Assembly: GCF_008642355.1 (NCBI RefSeq)
Contig: NZ_CP029193.1
Location: 1,054,001 to 1,118,000 of the forward strand
Source: Streptomyces venezuelae
GTDB taxonomy: Bacteria > Actinomycetota > Actinomycetes > Streptomycetales > Streptomycetaceae
Direction of reading: 5' to 3'
Length of the DNA stretch: 64,000 bases
In this document: positions 56,365-64,000 of the stretch, one piece after another
How positions within the stretch are numbered: position 1 is the stretch's first letter
Layout: every line of letters starts with the position of its first letter
Made by a program: the position numbers and the translations under genes
Notes under the pieces: model-generated
What the model was told of the DNA's origin: nothing
What the model saw: only the letters and a program-made list of their open reading frames with translations
The model's database searches: none

Positions 56365-57178
56365 GGCACATCCGCCAGGACCTGGGCCCCGACCACGTCC
56401 CGATGACCACCGTCGCGTACCTCTCCTCGTCGCTCACCACCCGCGCCGCAAGCCCGGCCCGCTCGACGGCGTCGACGGCCGCGGCCACCTGGCCCTCGCT
56501 CGTCTCGAACAGCAGGTGTCCGCCGGGCGCCAGCCAGGTGGGCGCCTCCTCGGTCACCCGGCGCAGCACGTCGAGTCCGTCCGCGCCTCCGTCGAGCGCC
56601 ACGCGCGCCTCATGGACGCGGGCCTCGGCGGGCAGCAGACCCACCTCTTCGGAGGGGACGTACGGGACGTTCGCGAGGAGGATGTCGACGCGTCCCTTGA
56701 GAGTGTCGGGCAGCGGATCGTAGAGGTCCCCTTCGTAGACCTCGCCTCCGGCCTCGGCGACGTTGCGGCGGGCGCAGCGGACCGCCGCCGGGTCGATGTC
56801 GGCCGCGTGCAGCTCGACTTGGTCGAGACCCGCGGCGAGCGCGGCACCGAGCGCCCCCGATCCGCAGCAGAGGTCGACGACGACGGCCGTGCGTCCGGCG
56901 AGTTCGGCGGCCAGGCCGACGAGGAACTCGGTGCGACGGCGCGGCACGAACACCCCCGGGTCCACGGAGATCCGCAGCCCTTGGAACTCCGCCCACCCCA
57001 GGACGTGTTCGAGCGGCAGACCGGCCGCGCGGCGCTCGACCATGACGGCCACTTCGGAGGAGGTGCGCGCGGTGGAGAGGATCAGATCCGCCTCGTCCTC
57101 GGCGAAGACGCAGCCGGCGGCACGCAGTGTGCTGATGACGGAGGAGCGGTGTGACGTGGAGAAAGCAGAGACCGACAT
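56333..57178 (-). CDS. HemK/PrmC-like glutamine N5-methyltransferase
   Basis: 281 residues. SAM motif DLCCGSGALG (102-111), and NVPYVP at 170-175 in place of the usual NPPY. The GRRRTEFLV start of the catalytic half also fits. The last 30 residues are extra and partly repeat-encoded. PrmC methylates release-factor glutamine; the changed NPPY makes exact function uncertain. Confidence 0.75.
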   Translation of the reverse strand: MSVSAFSTSHRSSVISTLRAAGCVFAEDEADLILSTARTSSEVAVMVERRAAGLPLEHVLGWAEFQGLRISVDPGVFVPRRRTEFLVGLAAELAGRTAVVVDLCCGSGALGAALAAGLDQVELHAADIDPAAVRCARRNVAEAGGEVYEGDLYDPLPDTLKGRVDILLANVPYVPSEEVGLLPAEARVHEARVALDGGADGLDVLRRVTEEAPTWLAPGGHLLFETSEGQVAAAVDAVERAGLAARVVSDEERYATVVIGTWSGPRSWRMCQRPEPMRQRP

Positions 57179-57506
57179 GTGAGGAACACCCTTCGGGAAC
57201 CTGATGGGGCTCCCTCGGTCACCTGCGCCGGTACGCCTGATGATCCGTGCGGTCGCGAGAGGGGAGCACCCGACCTGCTACTGCGGTAATGGGTCTCACC
57301 TCCAGATCGCGCCGCCTGTGTCCGTCACAGGGCAGAGGGAACAGTACCTCACCCCGGGCCCGCCGGAGCATGCGAGGCCACGGCCACAGTTCCACCCACC
57401 GCCAGAACTGACGGCTCATCAGTATTGAATGTTCGGGGGCCTGCGGCTACGTTCCGCGACACCGCAGCTGCGGCCGTCGCAGCGCCCGACGCGAAGGGGT
57501 GGCCGC
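57179..57506. other. 328 bp with no gene
   Basis: Upstream regions of the divergent methyltransferase and SRPBCC genes. I see no clear promoter or operator. Confidence 0.5.
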
Positions 57507-57935
57507 ATGGCCGAAGTCAGCGCGGAAGCACGGATCGAGGCGCCCGCCGAGAAGATCTGGGCCCAGCTCACGGACTTCTCCTCGTACGGCGAGTGGAACG
57601 CCACGCACACGAGCTTTCCCCAGGGCGGGCCCACGACGCTGGAAGTGGGCGGCACCTTCGTGGAGAACATGAAGCTGATGGGCTTCCCCGCCGAGGTCAA
57701 CTGGACCATCGGCGAACTGGAGACCGCCCGCGCCTTCGCCATCGCGGGCAAGGGCCCGATGGGCGTCAACGTCAGCACCCGCTACTCCCTCTCCCCCGAC
57801 GGGTCGGCGACAGTGGTCCGCATCGAGGGCGAGTTCACCGGGGCGGCGGTCTCCCTGATGGCGGGCAAGCTGAAGGACTCGGCGACCGCCGCCCTCAACG
57901 AGTCGCTGCGCAAACTGGACGGCTTGGTGACCTGA
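57507..57935 (+). CDS. SRPBCC / CoxG-like protein
   Basis: 142 residues from ATG 57507 (GAAGGGG upstream). START-like pattern: ARIEAPAEKIWAQLTDFSSY, then GEWNATHTSFPQGG and a C-terminal helix (GKLKDSATAALNESLRKLDG). Binds a hydrophobic ligand; which is unknown. Confidence 0.8.
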   Translation: MAEVSAEARIEAPAEKIWAQLTDFSSYGEWNATHTSFPQGGPTTLEVGGTFVENMKLMGFPAEVNWTIGELETARAFAIAGKGPMGVNVSTRYSLSPDGSATVVRIEGEFTGAAVSLMAGKLKDSATAALNESLRKLDGLVT

Positions 57936-58019
57936 TCCTTCGCCACGCGGAGCCCTTCGCACACGGAGCCCTTCGTACGCGGAGCACACCCCGGCATGAG
58001 AAGCACGGCACACGGCAAA

Positions 58020-58052
58020 GAGGCGCCCCACACGATGCGTGCGGGGCGCCTC
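58020..58052 (+). terminator. convergent terminator
   Basis: Perfect 10-bp stem GAGGCGCCCC / GGGGCGCCTC with a 13-base loop between the 57935 and 58085 stops. Confidence 0.85.
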
Positions 58053-58084
58053 ATCTGCGGCAGGGACCATCGACCCCGACCGCG

Positions 58085-58744
58085 TCAGTCCTCATCGGCG
58101 AGGATCAGGTACAGCTTCTTGCGGGCGTCGTTGATGACGGTCAGCGCCTTCTCGCGCTGCTCCTTGCTGCCGGTCTTCCAGACCTGCCCGAACGCCTCCA
58201 TCAGACCGAAGCCGGCCTGCCGGATCTCGTTCAGCGTGTCCCAGTCGACCCCGCGGCCGGCCTCTTCCCACGGCGCTTCGGGACCTTCTTCGGCCGCCGT
58301 GCGCCCCGCGTCGGTGAGCGAGAAGAGCTTCTTGCCGCCTTCGCTCGCACTGCTGATCAGGCCCTCGTCCTCCAGCAGCTGGAGGGTCGGGTAGACCGAC
58401 CCCGGGCTGGGCTTCCATGCCCCGCCGCTGCGCTCGGCGATCTCCTGGATCATCTCGTAGCCGTGCATGGGCCGGTCCTTCAGCAGGGCCAGGATCGACG
58501 CGCGTACGTCGCCACGCCTCGCCCTGCCGCGCGGACCGCCACCACGGCCACCGCGGCCACCCCAGGGGCCGCCGGGCCCGCCGAAGCCGGGGCCGAACGG
58601 ACCGAACGCGCCGCGCCGCCCCTCGAAGCCACCGAATCCGCCGAACCCCTCGCGGCCGAAGCCCTCACGGCCACCTTCGGGGCCGCCGTGTCGGCCGTGC
58701 CCGTGGCCGCGACCGTGCTCGTGTTCAAAACCATGGGAACGCAT
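58085..58744 (-). CDS. PadR-family regulator with Gly-rich N-terminus
   Basis: 219 residues from ATG 58744 (AGGAG upstream). Residues 1-75 are Gly/Phe/His-rich and disordered. The PadR winged helix is at about 80-150: SILALLKDRPMHGYEMIQEI, PSPGSVYPTLQLLEDEGLIS and KKLFSLTDAGRTAAEE. A helical C-terminus follows. Candidate operator at 58804. Confidence 0.85.
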   Translation of the reverse strand: MRSHGFEHEHGRGHGHGRHGGPEGGREGFGREGFGGFGGFEGRRGAFGPFGPGFGGPGGPWGGRGGRGGGPRGRARRGDVRASILALLKDRPMHGYEMIQEIAERSGGAWKPSPGSVYPTLQLLEDEGLISSASEGGKKLFSLTDAGRTAAEEGPEAPWEEAGRGVDWDTLNEIRQAGFGLMEAFGQVWKTGSKEQREKALTVINDARKKLYLILADED

Positions 58745-58803
58745 GGTGATCACTCCTGTCATTGATCGTTCGTACCAGTCGCGAACCTGTCGCGATGCCT
58801 CAA

Positions 58804-58813
58804 CGATATATCG
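58804..58813. promoter_or_regulatory. CGATATATCG palindrome
   Basis: Perfect 10-bp AT-rich palindrome 60 bp upstream of the PadR start, in a very GC-rich setting. Likely PadR operator or -10 region. Confidence 0.5.
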
Positions 58814-58956
58814 GAACAGTTCGTCTGACAACCCGGCCCCGGCTCCGGCACGGACCGGTCTCGTGTTGCACGGCCGCCGAAAACTCAGTTGATCTGGTCC
58901 CGGGCGCAGGAATACTGGCGGTCGCGTCAGCTTGGACCGGGGAGAGGGACCGCGAG

Positions 58957-59853
58957 ATGGCCATGCACGACGACCAGGTGGATGTGACCGCCGACATCGT
59001 CGCGACGTTGATCCACGAACAATTCCCCCAGTGGAGCGACAAGGCGATCCGGCCCCTGCCGTCGACCGGGACGGTCCACGCCATCTTCCGCATCGGGAAC
59101 GACCTCTCCGCGCGCTTCCCACTGCGGCCCGCCGATGCTGCCGAGACGCAGGCGGTTCTGGAACGGGAAGCTCGGGCGAGCGCCGAGCTGGCACAGGCGT
59201 CCCCGTTCCCCGCGCCGGAACCCGTCGCCCTGGGAAAGCCCGGAGCGGGTTACCCCATGCCGTGGTCGGTCCAGACATGGCTGCCGGGAACGGTCGCCTT
59301 CGATGCCGACCCGAGTGGGTCGCACGCTTTCGCCGAGGACCTCGCGGCGTTCATCGCGGGCCTGCGGGACGCCGATACGCGAGGGCGGCTTTTCAGCGGC
59401 GAAAATCGTGGTGGCGTCCTCGCTCACCACGACGACTGGATGGAGCAGTGCTTCGAGGAGTGTGAGGGGCTGCTCGATGTGCCCCGGCTGCGCCACGTGT
59501 GGAGCCACTTCCGGGAGTTGCCCCGCACGGCTGCGGACGTCATGAGCCACGGTGACCTGATCCCCGGCAACGTACTGGTCAGGGAAGGCCGGCTCAGCGG
59601 CGTACTCGACACCGGCGGCTTCGGCCCGGCCGACCCCGCGCTTGATTTGGTCAGCGCCTGGCACCTGTTGCAATCCGGTCCACGGGAAGTGCTCCGGCGG
59701 GCACTGGCCTGCGACGATCTGGAGTGGGAGCGCGGCAGGGCATGGGCGTTCGAGCAGGCCATGGGGGTCGTCTGGTACTACGTCGAGAGCAATCCGACGA
59801 TGAGCAGCATGGGGCGACGGACACTCGACCGCATTCTGGGGTCGACGCAGTGA
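58957..59853 (+). CDS. aminoglycoside phosphotransferase-family (APH) kinase
   Basis: 298 residues from ATG 58957 (GGAG upstream; ATG 58963 also possible). Catalytic loop SHGDLIPGN (Brenner motif) and DTGGFGPADPALDL, which has DTG instead of the usual DWG. Kinase of small molecules; whether it gives resistance is unknown. Confidence 0.85.
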   Translation: MAMHDDQVDVTADIVATLIHEQFPQWSDKAIRPLPSTGTVHAIFRIGNDLSARFPLRPADAAETQAVLEREARASAELAQASPFPAPEPVALGKPGAGYPMPWSVQTWLPGTVAFDADPSGSHAFAEDLAAFIAGLRDADTRGRLFSGENRGGVLAHHDDWMEQCFEECEGLLDVPRLRHVWSHFRELPRTAADVMSHGDLIPGNVLVREGRLSGVLDTGGFGPADPALDLVSAWHLLQSGPREVLRRALACDDLEWERGRAWAFEQAMGVVWYYVESNPTMSSMGRRTLDRILGSTQ

Positions 59854-60164
59854 CGTCGCCCCAACCGAGGGGCGGAGCAGCTTCGACCACCCCACGGTCG
59901 GTGCCCGGGTCACAGGGGACGGGTCACGGTCACGGGTGACGGGTCACGGGCGTCCGGCATCGGACGTCGCCCGCCGGGGCCGCACCGGCAGGCGCGAGCC
60001 ACGAGGCGCGAGCCCTGGGGCGCGAGCCACGAGGCGCGAGCAGCCCGGCAACCTCACAGCACACCCGTCTGCGCCCCCACCCCAGGCCAATCCTCCGCCC
60101 AAACCAGTCCAGCCACCCCGAATTGGCCTTACCGGACGCGCCCGCAGCCCTCTACCGTGAGCGC
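59854..60164. other. 311 bp with no gene, short GC-rich repeats
   Basis: Repeats of ACGGGTCACGG (near 59919-59950) and of GGCGCGAGCCACGAG (near 59990-60040); no coding frame with good bias. Confidence 0.5.
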
Positions 60165-60986
60165 ATGACGACTTCCCACCGCCTCCGCGTCGTCGACGCC
60201 TTCACGGACCGCCCCTTCGCCGGCAACCCGGCCGGGGTCCTGCTCCTCGACGACTTCCCCGACGACACCTGGCTGCAGAACGTGGCCAAGGAGGTCAACC
60301 ACGCCGAGACCGCCTTCGCCCACCCGCTGCCGCCGGGCGGGGAGGCCGACTGGGCGCTGCGCTGGTTCACCCCCGCCACCGAGGTCGACCTCTGCGGCCA
60401 TGCCACTTTGGCCACGGCGCACGTCCTCCACACCACCGGCACCGCGTCCGGCACCGTCCGCTTCACCACACGCAGCGGCGTCCTCACCGCGACCGCGCAC
60501 GAGGACGGCACCCTCACCCTCGACTTCCCGACCGCTCCGCTCACCGCGGCCGAGGTCCCCGACGGCATCGCGGAGGCCCTCGGCGCCGAGCCCCTCCTCG
60601 CGTACGACACCGGCCGGAACACGGGTGACCTGCTGGTCGAGCTCGCCGACGAGAAGACGGTCAGGGCGCTCACCCCTGACCACAAGGCTCTCGTCCGCCA
60701 CTCCGAGCGCGGCATCATCGCCACGGCCGCGGCCGAGGACCCCACCCGCGGCTACGACTTCGTGTCGCGCTGCTTCTTCCCGCGCGTCGGCATCGACGAG
60801 GACCCGGTGACGGGCAGCGCGCACACCGCCCTCGCCCCGTTCTGGTCCGAGCGCCTCGGCCGCACCGAACTGACCGGACTGCAGGCCTCGGCCCGCACCG
60901 GCCTGGTCCGCACCCGGCTGCGGGGCGACCGCACCCTCCTGACCGGCCGCGCGGTCACGGTCATCGAGGGCGAACTGTTCGCCTGA
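60165..60986 (+). CDS. PhzF-family isomerase-like protein
   Basis: 273 residues from ATG 60165. VDAFTDRPFAGNPAGVLLLD, NHAETAFAHPLPPG and CGHATLATAHVL follow the PhzF pattern; DPVTGSAHTALAPFW is the second-domain signature. Conserved Glu near residue 46 (HAETAF). Diaminopimelate epimerase-like fold; substrate unknown. Confidence 0.85.
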   Translation: MTTSHRLRVVDAFTDRPFAGNPAGVLLLDDFPDDTWLQNVAKEVNHAETAFAHPLPPGGEADWALRWFTPATEVDLCGHATLATAHVLHTTGTASGTVRFTTRSGVLTATAHEDGTLTLDFPTAPLTAAEVPDGIAEALGAEPLLAYDTGRNTGDLLVELADEKTVRALTPDHKALVRHSERGIIATAAAEDPTRGYDFVSRCFFPRVGIDEDPVTGSAHTALAPFWSERLGRTELTGLQASARTGLVRTRLRGDRTLLTGRAVTVIEGELFA

Positions 60987-61016
60987 CCCGAGTCTGCGGC
61001 CTGACCCGAGTCTGCG
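60981..61016 (+). repeat. 18-bp tandem duplication across the phzF stop
   Basis: GCCTGACCCGAGTCTGCG occurs twice in a row; the first TGA is the stop of the PhzF gene. The following 150 bp are GC-rich with no gene. Confidence 0.75.
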
Positions 61017-61177
61017 GCCTGATCCACGTCCGAGCCCGGCCCCGAGCCGAAGCCAGACCCGCAGCCGAATCCGAAGCCGAAACCAGCCCAGAGCCCGGCC
61101 CCGAAACCGAAACCGGCCCCCGACTCGCACCCCGCACCGCACCGCCATCGGACAACAAAGAGCTGCCCACCCCCGCA

Positions 61178-61981
61178 CTACGGAGGCGTGGGCAGCCACC
61201 CCACCTTCCCCGCGAGCAGCGCGTAACCCACGAACGCGCCGATGTCGAGCAGGGAGTGGGCCACGACCAGCGGGCCGACCCGCCCCCACCTGCGGTAGAG
61301 CAGGACGAACACCACGCCCATCGCGAGGTTTCCGACGAACCCGCCGATGCCCTGGTAGAGGTGGTACGAACCCCGCAGCACCGAACTTCCCACCAACGCC
61401 GCCATCGGCGTCCACCCCAACTGCCCGAGCCGGCGCAGGAGATACCCGACGACGATGACTTCCTCGAGCACCGCGTTCTGCACCGCGGACAGCACGAGGA
61501 CCGGGTACTTCCACCACACGTCGGGCAGCGCCTCGGGCACCACGGTGAGGTTGAAACCGAGTCCGCGCGCCGCCAGATAGAAGGCGATGCCGGTGCTGCC
61601 GATCGCCGCGGCGATCGCGGCGCCGCGCCCCAGGTCCGGCCAGGGCCGTGTCCGGTCGAAACCGATCGTCCCCAGGCCCGCCCGCTCGCGCAGCAGGAAG
61701 TGCGCCACGAGCGCCACCGGCACCAACGCGGTCGAAATGCCGAACAGTTGCCACGCGAGATCAAGCCACGGCCGACCCGGCGCGGCCGACGCGTTCAGCG
61801 TGGCCGCCTGATCCTTGAGACCCCCCGGCTTGGTGACCGACCCCACAAAGCTGATCAGCGCGGACACCCCGCTCGCACCGAGCGAGAGGGCCAGGACGAG
61901 CAGCGTCTCGTCCCTCAGAGTCCGCCTCGACGGACCGTCCGCCGGAAAAGAACCGGCCATGGGCCCCGGCTCCGCTTGCAC
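61178..61981 (-). CDS. CPBP-family membrane protease
   Basis: 267 residues from ATG or GTG at 61981. Eight membrane spans. CPBP motifs: EEVIVVGYL (paired Glu), GSYHLYQG and VVAHSLLD, the zinc-type catalytic set. Family includes prenyl-protein and bacteriocin-type proteases. Tail-to-tail neighbour of the PhzF gene. Confidence 0.85.
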   Translation of the reverse strand: MQAEPGPMAGSFPADGPSRRTLRDETLLVLALSLGASGVSALISFVGSVTKPGGLKDQAATLNASAAPGRPWLDLAWQLFGISTALVPVALVAHFLLRERAGLGTIGFDRTRPWPDLGRGAAIAAAIGSTGIAFYLAARGLGFNLTVVPEALPDVWWKYPVLVLSAVQNAVLEEVIVVGYLLRRLGQLGWTPMAALVGSSVLRGSYHLYQGIGGFVGNLAMGVVFVLLYRRWGRVGPLVVAHSLLDIGAFVGYALLAGKVGWLPTPP

Positions 61982-62149
61982 TAACGCCTCCAGTTGAGTG
62001 ATCCCGCCTCATCCCCGTCCTCGCCCCGCTAGGGTCTCGAAAGAAGTTACGAAAATCGTGCGCGACAGGCCGAGGGGGACGGACGCCGATTCCAGGCGCG
62101 CGGGCCCCTTCTTTCCTTGCTTCATCATTCAAGGAGGGGCACCACCGCC

Positions 62150-63925
62150 ATGGGACGTCACAGCTTGCCCGATGAGCGCGGGACGGCCACGCCCGGCCCC
62201 CGGCCTCAGTCGCGCGGACGCATCGTCGCCCTCGCCACGGCGCTCGTCCTGGTGGTGGCGGGAGGCGCGGCGGCCGCGGTCCGCGGCGGGCTGCTCTCGT
62301 TCGGCGGTTCGTGCGGCGACGACGCGGTGCGGCTCGACGTCGTCGCCGATCCCGCCGTGTCTCCGGCCCTGCGCGAGGCGGCCGACGAGGCGCGCGAGCA
62401 GGAGATCACCTCGGACGGGCACTGCGTCGACGTGCGGGTGACCGCGCGTGACTCGTACGAGGTGGCGGCCGAACTCCGCTCGGGCAAGGGCGATCCGGAG
62501 TACGACGTGTGGGTGCCGGACTCCGACGCGTGGGTACAGCGCGTCGGCCTCGGCGCCAAGCGGAGCAAGGTCTCCCCCGCGGGCAACATCGCCTCGTCGC
62601 CCGTCGGCATCGGCATGGTGCCGTCCGCCGCCGAGTCGCTGGGCTGGCCGAAGAGAACGTACAGCTGGCCGGAGTTGACCACGGCCGGTACGAAGAGCGA
62701 CAAGCTGCGCCTCGGCACGGCCGATCCCGCGCGCAGCGCGAGCGGTCTGCTCGCCCTCGCCGCGATGGGTGCGTCCGCGAAGAAGCAGGGCGGCAAGGAG
62801 GGCGACACGCAGGCCGCCGCCCTGGCCAAGGCTCTGGCGTCCCGCACCTCCGACAGCGACGACCGGCTCCTGGACACGCTGGCCCGCGACGGCTCCGGCG
62901 CCGAGCAGGGCGACCGGCGCCGCAACCAGGCACTGGTCCTCTCCGAACAGGCCGCGTACGCGCACAACGCGTCGGCGGGCGAGGAAGACAGCCTCGCCCT
63001 CTTCTACCCGAAGGACGGTTCGCCGCGGCTCGACTACCCGTACACGCTCGTCGAGGACGGCCGGATGTCCACCGACACGAGCCGCGCGGCGCTGCGCTTC
63101 ATGACGATGTTCAGCGACGACGACGGCCGGCGGATCCTGGCCGAGCACGGCTTCAGGACCGACCCCGACCAGCCGTCCGACGGGCTGGTCACCGCCGCGG
63201 GCGGCCGCACCCCGCAGCCGTACGCCGACGAGGCCACGGATCCGCCGTCGGACAAGGAGCTTCAGGAGACCCTGGGCATGTGGACGATCACCGTGCAGAG
63301 CGCCAGGCTGAGCACCGTCGTCGACGCCTCGGAATCCATGCGGCAGTTCGTGCCCGGCCGCGACCAGTCCCGTATGGAGGTCACCAAGGCGTCGCTGCTA
63401 CGGGCACTCGCGGGGTTCACCGACGAGGACGAGATCGGCCTGTGGGAGTTCGCCACCCGCCTCGACGGAGCCCGCGACTACCGCGAACTGGAACCGACCC
63501 GGCGCCTGGGCGACCGCAAGAGCGGCACGACCCACCGCGCCGCGCTGTCCGAGGCCTTCAGCGAACTGCAGCCCGTGCCGGGCGGCGCCACGGGCCTGTA
63601 CGACACGACGCTCGCCGCCTACAAGGAAGCCCGGTCGACGTACGCGCGCGGCAAGTTCAACGCCCTGGTGATCCTGACCGACGGCGCCAACCAGGACCCG
63701 GGCAGCATCTCGCGCAGCTCCCTGATCGCGCAGCTGGAGGAGATCGCGGACCGCGAGCACCCGGTGCCGATCATCGCCATCGCGGTCGGCCCCGAGGCGG
63801 ACAAGGACGAGGTGCAGCAGATCGCGGAGGCGACCGGTGGCTCCGGGCATCAGGTCGACGACCCGGCCCAGATCCACGCGGTGATCCTCAAGGCGATCAT
63901 GGAGGCGGGCAGCAACCAGAGCTGA
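62150..63925 (+). CDS. solute-binding-domain/von Willebrand factor A fusion protein
   Basis: 591 residues from ATG 62150 (AAGGAGG upstream). An N-terminal membrane anchor (IVALATALVLVVAGGAAAAV), an extracellular SBP-like domain (about 60-375: RLDVVADPAVSPALREAADE; EYDVWVPDSDAWVQRV), then a VWA domain (about 400-590) with MIDAS-type VVDASESM and VILTDGANQDPG. Metal-dependent binding role at the cell surface; partner unknown. Confidence 0.85.
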   Translation: MGRHSLPDERGTATPGPRPQSRGRIVALATALVLVVAGGAAAAVRGGLLSFGGSCGDDAVRLDVVADPAVSPALREAADEAREQEITSDGHCVDVRVTARDSYEVAAELRSGKGDPEYDVWVPDSDAWVQRVGLGAKRSKVSPAGNIASSPVGIGMVPSAAESLGWPKRTYSWPELTTAGTKSDKLRLGTADPARSASGLLALAAMGASAKKQGGKEGDTQAAALAKALASRTSDSDDRLLDTLARDGSGAEQGDRRRNQALVLSEQAAYAHNASAGEEDSLALFYPKDGSPRLDYPYTLVEDGRMSTDTSRAALRFMTMFSDDDGRRILAEHGFRTDPDQPSDGLVTAAGGRTPQPYADEATDPPSDKELQETLGMWTITVQSARLSTVVDASESMRQFVPGRDQSRMEVTKASLLRALAGFTDEDEIGLWEFATRLDGARDYRELEPTRRLGDRKSGTTHRAALSEAFSELQPVPGGATGLYDTTLAAYKEARSTYARGKFNALVILTDGANQDPGSISRSSLIAQLEEIADREHPVPIIAIAVGPEADKDEVQQIAEATGGSGHQVDDPAQIHAVILKAIMEAGSNQS

Positions 63926-63960
63926 CCGTCCCCGGCTCCCTGTGTCCCGCTGTCGGCTGC

Positions 63961-64000
63961 TCAGCCCAGCGGTGCCGCCGATCCCCGCAGCCCCACCGGC
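63961..64000 (-). CDS. C-terminal end of a downstream protein (partial)
   Basis: On the minus strand a frame entering from the right edge reads PVGLRGSAAPLG and stops at TGA (63961-63963). Only 12 codons are visible, so it cannot be identified. Confidence 0.3.
   Translation of the reverse strand, partial: PVGLRGSAAPLG

Noticed and set aside
60129..61754. 541-codon minus-strand frame opposite the PhzF gene
   Set aside because: Antisense to PhzF and overlapping the CPBP gene; the product is Gly/Arg-rich without domains, while PhzF shows clear motifs.

Overview
The window is very GC-rich DNA with Streptomyces-type codon use, many GTG starts, a WhiB-like protein, SnoaL-like and DUF3037/HipA genes, and a remnant resembling the 3' end of a Streptomyces undecaprenyl-diphosphatase gene. 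It is best read as a Streptomyces chromosome. The left half (1 to about 32.8 kb) is part of an integrated temperate phage or phage-like element. The right half (about 32.8 to 64 kb) is ordinary chromosome. The left end of the element lies outside the window, and no terminase, capsid or tail gene is visible.

Element, right to left. A tyrosine integrase (31418-32806) ends exactly where a 45-codon uppP-like 3' fragment begins, so the right attachment junction is near 32.8 kb. A divergent pair of small XRE-type regulators (30136-30384 minus, 30547-30999 plus) with an inverted repeat between them forms the presumed lysogeny switch. Leftward from the switch runs a dense early operon of tightly coupled genes, most overlapping by 1 to 4 nt. 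It holds a BRO/KilAC antirepressor, many small Cys-rich or coiled-coil proteins, an adenine- or cytosine-N4-type DNA methyltransferase, a PD-(D/E)xK exonuclease with a Sak4-like RecA-fold ATPase (a recombination pair), a second Sak4-like copy lacking the P-loop, a DUF5131 (Gp37/Gp68) protein, a WhiB-like regulator, a cytosine-C5 methyltransferase, a CoiA-like protein, a replication-initiator-like protein with zinc-binding partners, a nucleoside deoxyribosyltransferase-like protein and a tandem-HTH regulator. Strong intrinsic-terminator hairpins cut this block into transcription units. The far left (1 to 5.9 kb) holds two RelE/ParE-like two-gene modules, a DUF6907 protein, a membrane-anchored protein, a NUDIX hydrolase and about 1 kb of apparently non-coding DNA.

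Chromosome. From 33 kb on there are metabolic and housekeeping genes: a VOC protein, an SnoaL-like protein, apolipoprotein N-acyltransferase (lnt), a Gfo/Idh/MocA oxidoreductase, an FAD monooxygenase with a divergent TetR regulator and a clear double operator, a lipoprotein, uracil-DNA glycosylase (ung), a peptide-type ABC-transporter binding protein, two FabG-like reductases, a DUF3037/HipA-like pair, a Rieske lipoprotein, an isochorismatase-like protein, two PPOX-family proteins, a LysR/EamA divergent pair, a MocR/PPOX divergent pair, two more EamA transporters, a Clp-N domain protein, a HemK-like methyltransferase, an SRPBCC protein, a PadR regulator, an APH-family kinase, a PhzF protein, a CPBP protease and a binding-protein/VWA fusion. 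A decayed PaiB-like pseudogene lies at 52.7 kb.

Twelve protein genes shorter than about 60 codons, found by reading ribosome-binding sites and stop/start overlaps, are included. All functional calls come from motifs read by eye; no database search was done.
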